Shown in pieces: positions 7,695-14,175 of a stretch of 14,175 nt of DNA. This DNA comes from Scatomonas sp963649395 (GTDB lineage: Bacteria > Bacillota > Clostridia > Lachnospirales > Lachnospiraceae). The stretch lies in assembly GCA_963649395.1 (NCBI GenBank), contig CAVJHW010000064.1:1-14175 (forward strand), written 5' to 3'. The translations under genes and the position numbers were made by a program. The notes under the pieces were generated by a model. The model was given only the letters and a program-made list of their open reading frames with translations. It made no database searches and was not told where the DNA came from. Positions within the stretch are counted from its first letter, which is position 1. Each line of letters opens with the position of its first letter.

Positions 7695-8553
7695 GGATCT
7701 TCCTCCTGTTCAATAAGGATACGGAAAGATTAATCATCAGGATAAATACAAAAAGGACCACACCGGTGGCAATCAAGGCTTCTCTGTGAAGGCCGGAGGC
7801 ATATCCCATCTCCAGCACGATGTTGGAGGTCAAGGTCCGGACACCCTCTGTCAAACCCTGGGGCATCCAGGTATTATTCCCCGCAACCATGATAACCGCC
7901 ATGGTCTCCCCCACAGCTCTTCCTATGCCCAGCACCAAACCGGCGATCACACCAGACTTGGCTGCCGGAACAACAGCAAAAAAGACGCTTTGAGAATGGG
8001 TAGCTCCCAGGGCAAGGGCGCCCTCGTAATAACTGCCTGGCACGCTTTGCAAGGCCGGTTCGATGACCCCTACCACCGTGGGAAGAATCATGATCGCCAA
8101 CAGAAGGGAGGCCGTCAGCATGGTGCTTCCGGTCCGCAGATGAAGGGAATTCTTCATCAGCGGTACCATCAGCACCAGGCCGAAAAATCCATAGACTACA
8201 GAGGGAACTCCCGCCATCAGGTTGATTCCCGACCGCATGAATCGATAGATCTTCCTGGGGCAATAGAAAGCCATGAAGATGGAGGTCAGGATGGCCACCG
8301 GTACTCCCAGGACAATGGCTCCGGCGGTTACATACAAGCTTCCCAGAATAAAGGGAAGAATGCCATAGATGTCATTTCCCGGTTTCCAGGTCTGCCCCAG
8401 CAGGAAATCGAAGACACCGATTTTTCTGATTGCCGGAATCCCATTGGCAAACAGGAAGACACAGATCAGGATAACTGCGAATACGGAGACACAGGCAGCA
8501 ATCAGAAAGACTAGCTTCATTCCGGTCTCTTTGCATTTCCCTTTTGCTTTCAT
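7687..8553 (-). CDS. pstC: Phosphate ABC transporter permease PstC
   Basis: A 288-residue permease. The first transmembrane helix is at about 12-37. The conserved GVPSVVYGFFGLVLMVPL segment and the EAA-like loop (YYEGALALGATHSQSVFFAVVP) are clear, as is GIGRAVGETMAV, typical of PstC. It forms the transmembrane channel with PstA. I place the start at ATG 8553 because GGGAGAGG lies 5-10 nt upstream. A GTG at 8568 would add five residues but has no ribosome site and nearly abuts the pstS stop. The gap from pstS is 18 nt. Its last eight bases overlap pstA. Confidence 0.94.
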   Translation of the reverse strand: MKAKGKCKETGMKLVFLIAACVSVFAVILICVFLFANGIPAIRKIGVFDFLLGQTWKPGNDIYGILPFILGSLYVTAGAIVLGVPVAILTSIFMAFYCPRKIYRFMRSGINLMAGVPSVVYGFFGLVLMVPLMKNSLHLRTGSTMLTASLLLAIMILPTVVGVIEPALQSVPGSYYEGALALGATHSQSVFFAVVPAAKSGVIAGLVLGIGRAVGETMAVIMVAGNNTWMPQGLTEGVRTLTSNIVLEMGYASGLHREALIATGVVLFVFILMINLSVSLLNRRKIHG

Positions 8554-8571
8554 ATAAGCCTCTCCCACAGA

Positions 8572-9543
8572 TTAAAGCTCAGACCAATCTGTGATTTCAC
8601 CGGTGAAGATGCTCTTCACCTGGTCACTGGTAAGCCCCTCGATGGTATTCTCCTTGTTGACAATGACTGCGATCCCATCGGTGGCGATAAGGGTCGCGGT
8701 AATTCCCTGGCTGGCTTCCTCATCCTTCAGGGCACGGGAGGCCATGCCGATGTCACACAGACCATCGATGGTAGAGGTAAGGCCAGTGGTAGAATCGGAC
8801 TGCTGTACCTCAATCTTGGCATCGGGATTCAGCTCCTCATAAGCCTCTTTCAGCTTCTCCATAACCGGGGTAACGGAGGAAGAACCGGCAACTACGACCT
8901 TGTCGCTGCCCCCTTTGCCACTGTAGCTGGCGGTCTCATCCAGAGGGATGTAGCCATTCTCTTCTACTACCGCCTGACCTTCCGTGCTCAGGATAAAGTC
9001 AACAAAATCCTGGGCGGACTCGCTTAAACCATCCTTAGTTACAATATTGAAGGGTCTGGTTACCTTGTAGTCCCCGGCCTTCACATTATCTACGCTGGCT
9101 TCCGCCCCATCAATCTTCAAAGCCTTCACGGTATCATCCAGAGACCCCAGGGAGATATATCCGATGGAAGACACATCACCGGCTACGGTAGTCATCATAA
9201 CAGAGGTGTTGTTGGTGATCTGAGCCGCCTCTGTCGTCCTATCTACCTTTTCTCCGGCATCGTTCTTCTCCTCGATACCAAACAGCTCGATGAAAGCCCC
9301 TCTGGTTCCGGATCCATCCTCCCGAGATACCACATTGATGGGACCCTCCACCGCTGCAGTGTCGGTGGATTTTGCTGGGCTGGCGTCTGATTTCGCTGTG
9401 CCGGAAGCCCCTGCCTCCGCCTCACTTGTGACCTTTGCCGCCGCATTGCTCCCTTCGCTGGTAGCGGAGGAAGAGCTGCCGCATCCAACCAGAAGACCTG
9501 CTGTCATCGTTGCTGCCATAACCATTGCAATACCTTTTCTCAT
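8572..9543 (-). CDS. pstS: Phosphate-binding lipoprotein PstS with swapped (circularly permuted) lobes
   Basis: A 323-residue phosphate-capture lipoprotein. The signal peptide ends in the lipobox LVGC, with Cys21 as the lipid anchor. A Ser/Ala/Thr-rich linker (22-66) follows. The phosphate-binding motifs are all present: SREDGSGTRGAF (73-84), AGSSSVTPV (219-227), SDSTTG (249-254), DIGMASR (264-270). Their order is unusual. The half that normally follows the FTGEITDW motif comes first, and the protein ends at FTGEITDWSEL (313-323). This is a circular permutation of the classic PstS order. The start ATG 9543 is backed by GAGGAG 9 nt upstream; the frame opens earlier but without a signal peptide at the right place. 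It is the first gene of the pst-pho operon. Confidence 0.93.
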   Translation of the reverse strand: MRKGIAMVMAATMTAGLLVGCGSSSSATSEGSNAAAKVTSEAEAGASGTAKSDASPAKSTDTAAVEGPINVVSREDGSGTRGAFIELFGIEEKNDAGEKVDRTTEAAQITNNTSVMMTTVAGDVSSIGYISLGSLDDTVKALKIDGAEASVDNVKAGDYKVTRPFNIVTKDGLSESAQDFVDFILSTEGQAVVEENGYIPLDETASYSGKGGSDKVVVAGSSSVTPVMEKLKEAYEELNPDAKIEVQQSDSTTGLTSTIDGLCDIGMASRALKDEEASQGITATLIATDGIAVIVNKENTIEGLTSDQVKSIFTGEITDWSEL

Positions 9544-9594
9544 AATGATTTTCTCCTCTTTCATTGCCTGTAGCGGAAACATGAGCCGCCATGG

Positions 9595-9666
9595 ATTTTA
9601 CATTTCGTTTTTACAAAACCTATCATAGCAATCCCATGTAAAATGCAAAATCAGAGAAATGTTAAA
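9595..9666 (-). promoter_or_regulatory. Probable Pho-controlled promoter of the pst operon
   Basis: On the minus strand a -10-like TATGAT lies at 9627-9622 with no good -35. Upstream are three similar octamers: TTTAACAT (9666-9659), TTTTGCAT (9650-9643) and TTTTACAT (9643-9636). They resemble the TTAACA-type repeats bound by PhoP in Bacillus, although their spacing is not the regular 11 bp. A perfect inverted repeat ATTTTACAT/ATGTAAAAT (9595-9603 and 9636-9644) brackets the -10. A PhoB-activated promoter is the natural reading given the operon, but it is not proven. Confidence 0.45.
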
Positions 9667-9722
9667 TATAGGTAAAGCTGGCTTTCCTGCGGGATGGTGC
9701 AAAACAGCGTGCAGCAGGGGGG

Positions 9723-10790
9723 TTACTTCGAAAACGGGATGGGCTCCTTGGATCTCTGAAACTTCCCAAAGAGAGAGGGTACATATTTGTTGATGATATA
9801 ACAGCCTGCCAGGGAAAAGAGGAATGCAACTACCATTCCCAAAAGACCCTGCAGGGCAATCGTTAAGCCGGGGCAGGCGGCAGAAACCGCCGGCATAACC
9901 ACCTCCTGCAAAAAAGGCTTATGGAGCAGGTAGATGCCGATGGTATTCTCTCCTGCCCACAGCATAAATTTTCTCGCTCTTCCCCCTGGATTATTTTGAA
10001 ATATTGCCGTCAGAAAAAGGGAAAAGGCAAATACCAGGCCGATACCGGCAAAGGCATTCCAAAAGAAGATAAGGGGATTGCCATATTTGGATTGGCACAT
10101 AAGCATCAAAAATGGCTTAGCTCCCTGGATGCGCTGACCAAAGGCCAAGATTCCACCGCAAGCGGCAGCTGCCGCCAGATAGATCCAGGGATTGGTTTTG
10201 GGCAAGTGTAAGATCAGATCCTTCACCGCATACCCCAGGAGGATAAAGCCCAAAGCAAGCAAGGCAATATTAAAGCACAGGGGATAACCCATAGGCAATA
10301 GGGGCATAAGAAAGCCCAACAGGAAAGCTCCTATAGCTGCAAGAAAGCCAAACAAGTGGCGCGGGATCTGTCTGACCCTCCAGGACATCATCAACAGGAA
10401 TTCGGCCAGAATCCTGGCAACAAACAAGCAAGGCAGGAACCACAGGGAGGTGAGGGTTTTGGTTGCGTTTAGGACTTCCCAGGAGCCATAACACAGTTTG
10501 ATAAAATTCTTGCAGGAAAAATCGGAATAAATAGCCCCCCAGATCAAATAGGGCACCAGGAGAGTCATCAGATTCTTAAAGATAAAATTCTTCCAATGTT
10601 CCCTGTTATATTCATGACGGCGACGGGAGATCACCATGCCGGAAACCAGGAAGAAGAGGGGCATGTGAAAAGAATAAAGGGCAACCCGGTAGGCCGGTGT
10701 CGTGCCATTCGGCGATGCATGTCCCCATATCACAAGCAGGATCGCAATAAATTTCGCAAAATCCAGATAATCAAGGCGTGTTTTTTTCAT
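9723..10790 (-). CDS. Acyltransferase-3 family membrane protein (fucose 4-O-acetylase-like)
   Basis: A 355-residue integral membrane protein, mostly hydrophobic, with about ten predicted helices. The N-terminal LDYLDFAKFIAILLVIWGHA with His24, then FHMPLFFLVSGM (41-52), is the hallmark of the acyltransferase-3 family. These enzymes move acetyl or other acyl groups onto sugars, cell-wall polymers or lipids at the membrane. GENTIGIYLLHKPF near the C-terminus also fits. The acceptor cannot be told. The ATG at 10790 has AAAGGA 8 nt upstream. It follows aroD by 55 nt, a gap that holds the palindrome GCAAGCTTGC (10809-10818) but no clear terminator, so it may be the third gene of a fic-aroD operon. 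No functional link to shikimate metabolism is evident. Confidence 0.85.
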   Translation of the reverse strand: MKKTRLDYLDFAKFIAILLVIWGHASPNGTTPAYRVALYSFHMPLFFLVSGMVISRRRHEYNREHWKNFIFKNLMTLLVPYLIWGAIYSDFSCKNFIKLCYGSWEVLNATKTLTSLWFLPCLFVARILAEFLLMMSWRVRQIPRHLFGFLAAIGAFLLGFLMPLLPMGYPLCFNIALLALGFILLGYAVKDLILHLPKTNPWIYLAAAAACGGILAFGQRIQGAKPFLMLMCQSKYGNPLIFFWNAFAGIGLVFAFSLFLTAIFQNNPGGRARKFMLWAGENTIGIYLLHKPFLQEVVMPAVSAACPGLTIALQGLLGMVVAFLFSLAGCYIINKYVPSLFGKFQRSKEPIPFSK

Positions 10791-10845
10791 AAATAAAATC
10801 CTTTCCTCGCAAGCTTGCCCTCAGCCCAGCTGCTTGGCGGGGCTT

Positions 10846-11601
10846 TCAATCTAAGAGTTTCAGCATCCGCCGCAGTTCTCCTAAGGGCAGCTGACCGGGA
10901 GCGGAAGAGACTCCCATCGCTGCGAAAGTAACCGCAGATCCCGTCAAAGCTCCGCTGACCCTGGACAAGCCCCCCATTTTCCCCATGGACATGGTGATCA
11001 AGGGATTGGGCAGCTTTTGATTCATCTCCAGGGTAACCTGCAGAAGATCCAGCACCTCCTGAGGACGGCTGGGCATTACCGCCAGCTTCAGCACATCTGC
11101 TCCGGTTCTTTGCAACTCCTGCAAAATTTCCTGCATTTCCTGATAGGCGGGAGTTCGGTGGAAGTAATGGCTGGAGGCTACCACGGGACAACCTTTTTTC
11201 TGAATGCCGGTCACTAGATGGTCTGCGGCAAGTTCCGGCCATCTTCCCTCTATATCCACCAATTGAACCTCCGGCTGCTCGGCCGCCCATAGATTCAATG
11301 CCTCGTACTCCTCCACGGAAATCCCGCAATTGCCACCCTCTCGGCTTGTCCGAAAGGTAAAGAGAAGAGGAATGGAATCCAATTGATCGGCCAGCCTGCG
11401 CAGGGTCTGCGTCCTCTCCTCCTCCAGCCGGATCTCTTCATAATGATCCACCCGCCATTCCACCAGATCCGGCTGGACCCGGGCCGCCTCCGCTGCCTGC
11501 TCTTGGAGCTCCTCCCCGGTTCTGCCCACAAGAGGCACACATATCTTGGGAATTCCATCCCCCAGAAGGGTATTTTTTACCTTAACCAGATTTTTCTTCA
11601 T
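10846..11601 (-). CDS. aroD: Type I 3-dehydroquinate dehydratase
   Basis: A 251-residue class I enzyme that converts 3-dehydroquinate to 3-dehydroshikimate in the shikimate/quinate pathway through a lysine Schiff base. The active-site residues are all present at the usual spacing: E48 and R50 in VEWRVDHYE, H145 in ASSHYFHR, K172 in DVLKLAVMP, R214 in GLSRVSG, and S232/Q237 in VSSAPGQLP. Length is normal. The ATG at 11601 is chosen for AGGAG 7 nt upstream; an upstream in-frame start would overlap fic. It lies 19 nt after the fic stop, so fic and aroD are probably one transcript. With the divergent aroE/ydiB-type gene it forms a two-step shikimate or quinate module, as with ydiB-aroD in E. coli. 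Confidence 0.94.
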   Translation of the reverse strand: MKKNLVKVKNTLLGDGIPKICVPLVGRTGEELQEQAAEAARVQPDLVEWRVDHYEEIRLEEERTQTLRRLADQLDSIPLLFTFRTSREGGNCGISVEEYEALNLWAAEQPEVQLVDIEGRWPELAADHLVTGIQKKGCPVVASSHYFHRTPAYQEMQEILQELQRTGADVLKLAVMPSRPQEVLDLLQVTLEMNQKLPNPLITMSMGKMGGLSRVSGALTGSAVTFAAMGVSSAPGQLPLGELRRMLKLLD

Positions 11602-11620
11602 CTTACAACTCCTGCCTTTT

Positions 11621-12538
11621 CTATTGTCGATCTTTGATATCAAACATGGTCATCAGATTCCTGAAGGTGTCCTGTCCATCGAGACAGGTGTCGATCAGAT
11701 AGCCTTTTTCCCTTTCCCACTCGGAGAGACCGCGATAGTAAAACATCTTTTTAGAATCTTCGATGATAAACGGAACAATGCCGTAGCGCAGGCATTCTTT
11801 CAACGCCACCAGCCGTCCAACTCGGCCATTGCCATCCTGGAAGGGATGGATGCGTTCAAAGCTATAGTGGAACTCGATAATATTTTCTATCGAAACGGGA
11901 TCAAGGGATTCATAGCGCAACAGCAGTGCCTTCATTCTTGACGACACCTCCTTCGGCTTTGCGGTTTCCTTACCGCCCACCACATTGGCTCGTTTTTTGT
12001 AGCCACCGACGGCAAACCACGCAAGGGTGGAATCTTTCGTACTTTGCTTCAAAATACGATGCAGCTCCTTAATAATGTCCTCGGTAAGCGGTTCTTCCGC
12101 ATGGTCAATCACATAATCAATGGCACGAAAATGGTTGACTGTTTCGATAATGTCATCAACCGGGATTCCTTCTCCCACATCCACCGTGTTTGTTTCAAAA
12201 ATCAGTCGGGTTTGATCCTCACTAAGCTTGCTGCCCTCGATGTGGTTGGAGTTGTATGTCATACGAACTTGAAGCTCATGATACAAGCCGCCTGACATAC
12301 GGATGCTCTTTTCATCCCGTAACATTTGCAGCAGTGCATTGTCGGAGATATGTCGATACAGTTCCTCCGGCTTGCAGCCCAGAAATATGGCAATCTTCTC
12401 AAGCACGCGGTCAGCAATCTTTTCGCCACGACCGATTTTGGCAACCGTCCGCGATGAAATACCCAGCTCTTCTGTAAGGGCAGTCTTTGTAAGTCCTTTT
12501 ACACTAAGCCTTTGTATCAGTCCTTCATATGAGTTCAT
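11621..12538 (-). CDS. Fic-domain protein with N-terminal helix-turn-helix
   Basis: A 305-residue protein. Residues about 8-62 form an XRE-like helix-turn-helix (GLTKTALTEELGISSRTVAK). The Fic domain follows, with the full catalytic motif HPFQDGNGRVGR (231-242) that transfers AMP or another nucleotide part to target hydroxyls. The inhibitory motif S-x3-E-G (S97-E101-G102 in YNSNHIEGS) precedes it, as in self-inhibited class II Fic proteins, so no separate antitoxin is expected. The target is unknown. The ATG at 12538 has AAGGAGG about 10 nt upstream. The promoter carries three AAGTAAAG repeats that its own helix-turn-helix may bind. It lies between aroD and aroE and seems to drive aroD, which is unusual and may reflect insertion. 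Confidence 0.9.
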   Translation of the reverse strand: MNSYEGLIQRLSVKGLTKTALTEELGISSRTVAKIGRGEKIADRVLEKIAIFLGCKPEELYRHISDNALLQMLRDEKSIRMSGGLYHELQVRMTYNSNHIEGSKLSEDQTRLIFETNTVDVGEGIPVDDIIETVNHFRAIDYVIDHAEEPLTEDIIKELHRILKQSTKDSTLAWFAVGGYKKRANVVGGKETAKPKEVSSRMKALLLRYESLDPVSIENIIEFHYSFERIHPFQDGNGRVGRLVALKECLRYGIVPFIIEDSKKMFYYRGLSEWEREKGYLIDTCLDGQDTFRNLMTMFDIKDRQ

Positions 12539-12555
12539 GAATGCTTACCTCCTTG

Positions 12556-12615
12556 CTTTACTTATTGTAACTTTTTTCCCGCAAAAAGTAAAGGTATTCT
12601 TATAGAAAAGTAAAG
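12556..12615 (-). promoter_or_regulatory. fic promoter with three AAGTAAAG operator-like repeats
   Basis: On the minus strand -35 TTTACT (12592-12587) and -10 TACAAT (12569-12564) are separated by exactly 17 bp. The plus-strand octamer AAGTAAAG occurs at 12586-12593 (over the -35) and 12608-12615 (22 bp upstream, within an 11-bp direct repeat AAAAGTAAAGG). It occurs inverted as CTTTACTT at 12556-12563, just past the -10. Sites flanking and covering a promoter suggest repression by the encoded Fic helix-turn-helix protein. Confidence 0.65.
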
Positions 12616-12644
12616 GCACATGTTTCCCGCGGAGGCCAAGTAGA

Positions 12645-12674
12645 TTGGACATCCCCCCCTCCATATGATACAAT
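12645..12674 (+). promoter_or_regulatory. Probable promoter of the aroE/ydiB-like gene
   Basis: TTGGAC (12645-12650) and TACAAT (12669-12674) are 18 bp apart, and TGA precedes the latter, giving an extended -10. Transcription would begin near 12681, leaving a leader of about 114 nt before the gene. Confidence 0.6.
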
Positions 12675-12692
12675 GCTCCATAGGGCTTCATA

Positions 12693-12763
12693 CAGGATTG
12701 TGGGAGTGCGTAGCAGGGAACAATCCGTGTAACCAGAGGTTTGGGTCTTTTGACACCCAAACC
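12693..12763 (+). other. Structured 5' leader of the aroE/ydiB-like gene
   Basis: Two stems follow one another in the leader: GGATTGT (12695-12701) with ACAATCC (12720-12726), and GGTTTGGGT (12738-12746) with ACCCAAACC (12755-12763), loop CTTTTGAC. The second is a perfect 9-bp stem without a T-tract, so it is not a classic terminator. It could be an antitermination or mRNA-stability element, or a dispersed intergenic repeat. I match it to no known riboswitch or T-box. Confidence 0.45.
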
Positions 12764-12794
12764 ATCATTTGTCCATGAAACAGGAGGCGCATCC

Positions 12795-13700
12795 ATGAAT
12801 CACAATTTTACAATTACCGGCCATACCGGCCTGACGGGACTTTTGGGAAGTCCTGTGGCACACAGTCTGTCACCTATGATGCACAATGAATCCTTTCGGC
12901 TTCTTGGGCTTGATTATGTATATCTTTGCTTCGATGTAGGAGAAGAGCAACTGGAGACTGCAATTCGGGGCCTGCAAGCCTGCGGCATCCGGGGCTTTAA
13001 TCTGACCATGCCGAACAAGAATCGCATGGCAGAGCTGGCAGATGAACTGTCTCCTGCCGCCCAGATAACCGGTGCCGTCAATACTGTAGTAAATGAAAAG
13101 GGCCGTCTCATAGGTCACAACACAGATGGCATAGGCTTCATGCAGTCTGCCCGGGAGGCGGGTTTTGAGGCCAAGGGAAAGACCATGACCATACTGGGAG
13201 GCGGAGGGGCAGCAGCAGCCATCTGCGCCCAGGCTGCCTTGGACGGTCTGAAGACTCTCTACATCTTCGCCCGCCCCACCAGCCGTTTTCATCTGCGCAC
13301 CCAGCGCCTGACGGATGACATTCCGCATCAAACCGCCTGTCAAACCCAACTATGCGATTTGGCTGATACTTCTGCCTTAAAAGCTGCCTTGCAAGACAGC
13401 GACCTTCTGGTTAATGCCACCTCGGTGGGTATGGCGCCCCATACGGATGCTTCCGTCATCACGGATCCCTCCCTTCTCTACCCGGAATTGATGGTAGCAG
13501 ATATCATTTACAATCCTCGAGAAACACGCCTGCTCCAGCTGGCTGCTTCTGTCGGCTGCTCCACCTTTAACGGACTGCATATGCTGCTCTATCAAGGGGC
13601 CGCAGCCTTCCGCCTATGGACCGGCTGTGACATGCCTGTTCCCGCCATAAAGAAACAATACTTTGAGGCGCCGACAAGCAGTCCATTTTCCAAAAGCTAG
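12795..13700 (+). CDS. aroE: Shikimate/quinate 5-dehydrogenase, AroE/YdiB family
   Basis: A 301-residue oxidoreductase. The substrate domain shows GSPVAHSLSP (S24 and S26), the catalytic lysine K75 in MPNK and D111 in HNTDG. The cofactor domain has the glycine loop LGGGGAAAA (134-142), NATSVGM (207-213) and Q267 in GLHMLLYQGAA. MPNK rather than the AroE-type P-x-K motif, and the overall likeness to E. coli YdiB, favour the quinate/shikimate subgroup. The ARPTSR stretch after the second strand looks like an NADP-type arginine pair, so cofactor preference is open. It links 3-dehydroshikimate with shikimate, or dehydroquinate with quinate. The ATG at 12795 has AGGAGG 7 nt upstream; the earlier in-frame ATG at 12741 lacks one. 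It is divergent from fic-aroD. The tail after IKKQYF is slightly longer than usual and ends next to a rearrangement. Confidence 0.9.
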   Translation: MNHNFTITGHTGLTGLLGSPVAHSLSPMMHNESFRLLGLDYVYLCFDVGEEQLETAIRGLQACGIRGFNLTMPNKNRMAELADELSPAAQITGAVNTVVNEKGRLIGHNTDGIGFMQSAREAGFEAKGKTMTILGGGGAAAAICAQAALDGLKTLYIFARPTSRFHLRTQRLTDDIPHQTACQTQLCDLADTSALKAALQDSDLLVNATSVGMAPHTDASVITDPSLLYPELMVADIIYNPRETRLLQLAASVGCSTFNGLHMLLYQGAAAFRLWTGCDMPVPAIKKQYFEAPTSSPFSKS

Positions 13701-13706
13701 AATGTG

Positions 13707-14175
13707 ATGATTGATCGTAAAATCACGAACGCACAGCTTATGAATATGTGCGGTTTTAGCGCAAACATTATCACCAGGCTAAAAAAAGATGAGTACATTT
13801 CGCTGGAAAGCGTGGAGAAGATCTGCCGCACCTTGGACTGTGGCGTGGACGATATTCTGAACTTCATACCAGAGGAAAAGGGCTTCTTTATCCTGCCGTC
13901 GGAGCTGTTCACCAATGTCAATCAAAGAGCCGACAGCGATGAGAACCTGAATGAGACGTTGGAGCGCATATTCCGTCACATTGAGGAGTCTGCAAAGGGT
14001 TCTTCTTCTGAGAGCAGCTTTGCCGGACTGTTTGACGATTTCGATGTAAACAGTAACAAGCTGGGTTCGACTGTTGCCAAGCGCAACGAACGCCTTGCAA
14101 AGCTCCTGCACGGCGTAGCAAATATGAACCTAGGCGATGTAAAAGACCATGACATCGACGCATTCGGCGATGCCT
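13707..14175 (+). pseudogene. Chimeric open frame: clipped XRE helix-turn-helix fused to an internal part of type I restriction HsdM (runs off window)
   Basis: From ATG 13707 the frame stays open to the window end (156 full codons). Residues 1-58, from MIDRKITNAQL to LNFIPEEK, match the later part of a small XRE-type regulator; the usual first dozen residues (ending in a K-L-W-type motif) are missing. Residues 59-156, from GFFILPSELF through NLNETLERIF, HIEESAKG, DVNSNKLGSTV and the final DAFGDA, match the inside of an HsdM methyltransferase subunit, just before the segment leading to the SAM-binding domain. The normal HsdM N-terminus is absent. So two genes appear joined in frame by a deletion. 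It begins 6 nt after the aroE stop with no clear ribosome site, so it is either a scar or translated by coupling. The methylase motifs would lie beyond the window. Marked pseudogene, but it could be expressed. Confidence 0.7.

Noticed and set aside
11621..12538. Fic gene as half of a two-gene toxin-antitoxin pair
   Set aside because: The inhibitory S-x3-E-G motif lies within the same chain and no small antitoxin frame is adjacent, so it is a self-inhibited class rather than a two-component pair.
12681..12794. T-box or known riboswitch in the aroE leader
   Set aside because: No AGGGTGGNACCGCG-type T-box core or other recognised aptamer consensus is present, and there is no terminator T-tract.
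13697..14163. Minus-strand open frames at the right end (74-110 codons)
   Set aside because: They are antisense to the HTH-HsdM frame, whose translation matches known families along its whole length.
1..14175. CRISPR array, tRNA, rRNA, insertion sequence or prophage genes
   Set aside because: I saw no regularly spaced repeats, tRNA-like cloverleaf, rRNA segments, transposase or phage structural motifs on either strand.

Overview
The window looks like chromosomal DNA from a low-to-mid GC Firmicute, most likely a Clostridia/Lachnospiraceae-type gut anaerobe. This is judged from the strong AGGAGG-type ribosome sites, the pst-phoU-phoB-phoR gene order, a PstS with swapped lobes, and a UroD-family/PucR-like regulator pair. 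No taxonomic marker is present, so the assignment is an inference. A run of 57 Ns (6716-6772) shows that the window comes from a scaffolded draft assembly.

Left end (1-2914): a partial minus-strand gene (1-39) follows a uroporphyrinogen-decarboxylase-superfamily protein (62-1051, minus). Divergent from it is a 512-residue regulator with a PucR-type C-terminal helix-turn-helix (1348-2886, plus). The shared 296-bp regulatory region holds a perfect 12-bp-arm inverted repeat just before the regulator's ribosome site, a spaced direct repeat and a perfect hairpin. It reads like a regulated catabolic or demethylation module.

Centre (3003-9543, minus): a complete phosphate-starvation operon transcribed as pstS-pstC-pstA-pstB-phoU-phoB-phoR. 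Genes are separated by 1-18 nt or overlap by 8 nt. PstS captures phosphate at the membrane, PstC/PstA form the channel and PstB powers it. PhoU links the transporter to the PhoR kinase and PhoB regulator. The N run lies inside pstB, but the flanks share an 8-bp overlap; collapsing it restores an intact 250-residue PstB, so the gap is an assembly artefact.

Right part (9723-14175): on the minus strand lie a Fic protein with its own helix-turn-helix domain, aroD (type I 3-dehydroquinate dehydratase) and an acyltransferase-3 membrane protein, probably co-transcribed in that order. Divergent from fic is an aroE/ydiB-type shikimate/quinate dehydrogenase with a clear promoter and a structured leader. 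The fic promoter is surrounded by three copies of AAGTAAAG, which suggests autoregulation. Six bases after the aroE stop, an open frame runs off the window end. It fuses an N-terminally clipped XRE-type helix-turn-helix to an internal piece of a type I restriction HsdM subunit, which marks a deletion or recombination scar.

I did not find a convincing wholly new system. The most unusual items are the HTH-HsdM chimera, the Fic-AroD operon with its promoter operators, the swapped-lobe PstS, and a possible pair of related intergenic elements at about 2918-2980 and 12703-12768.
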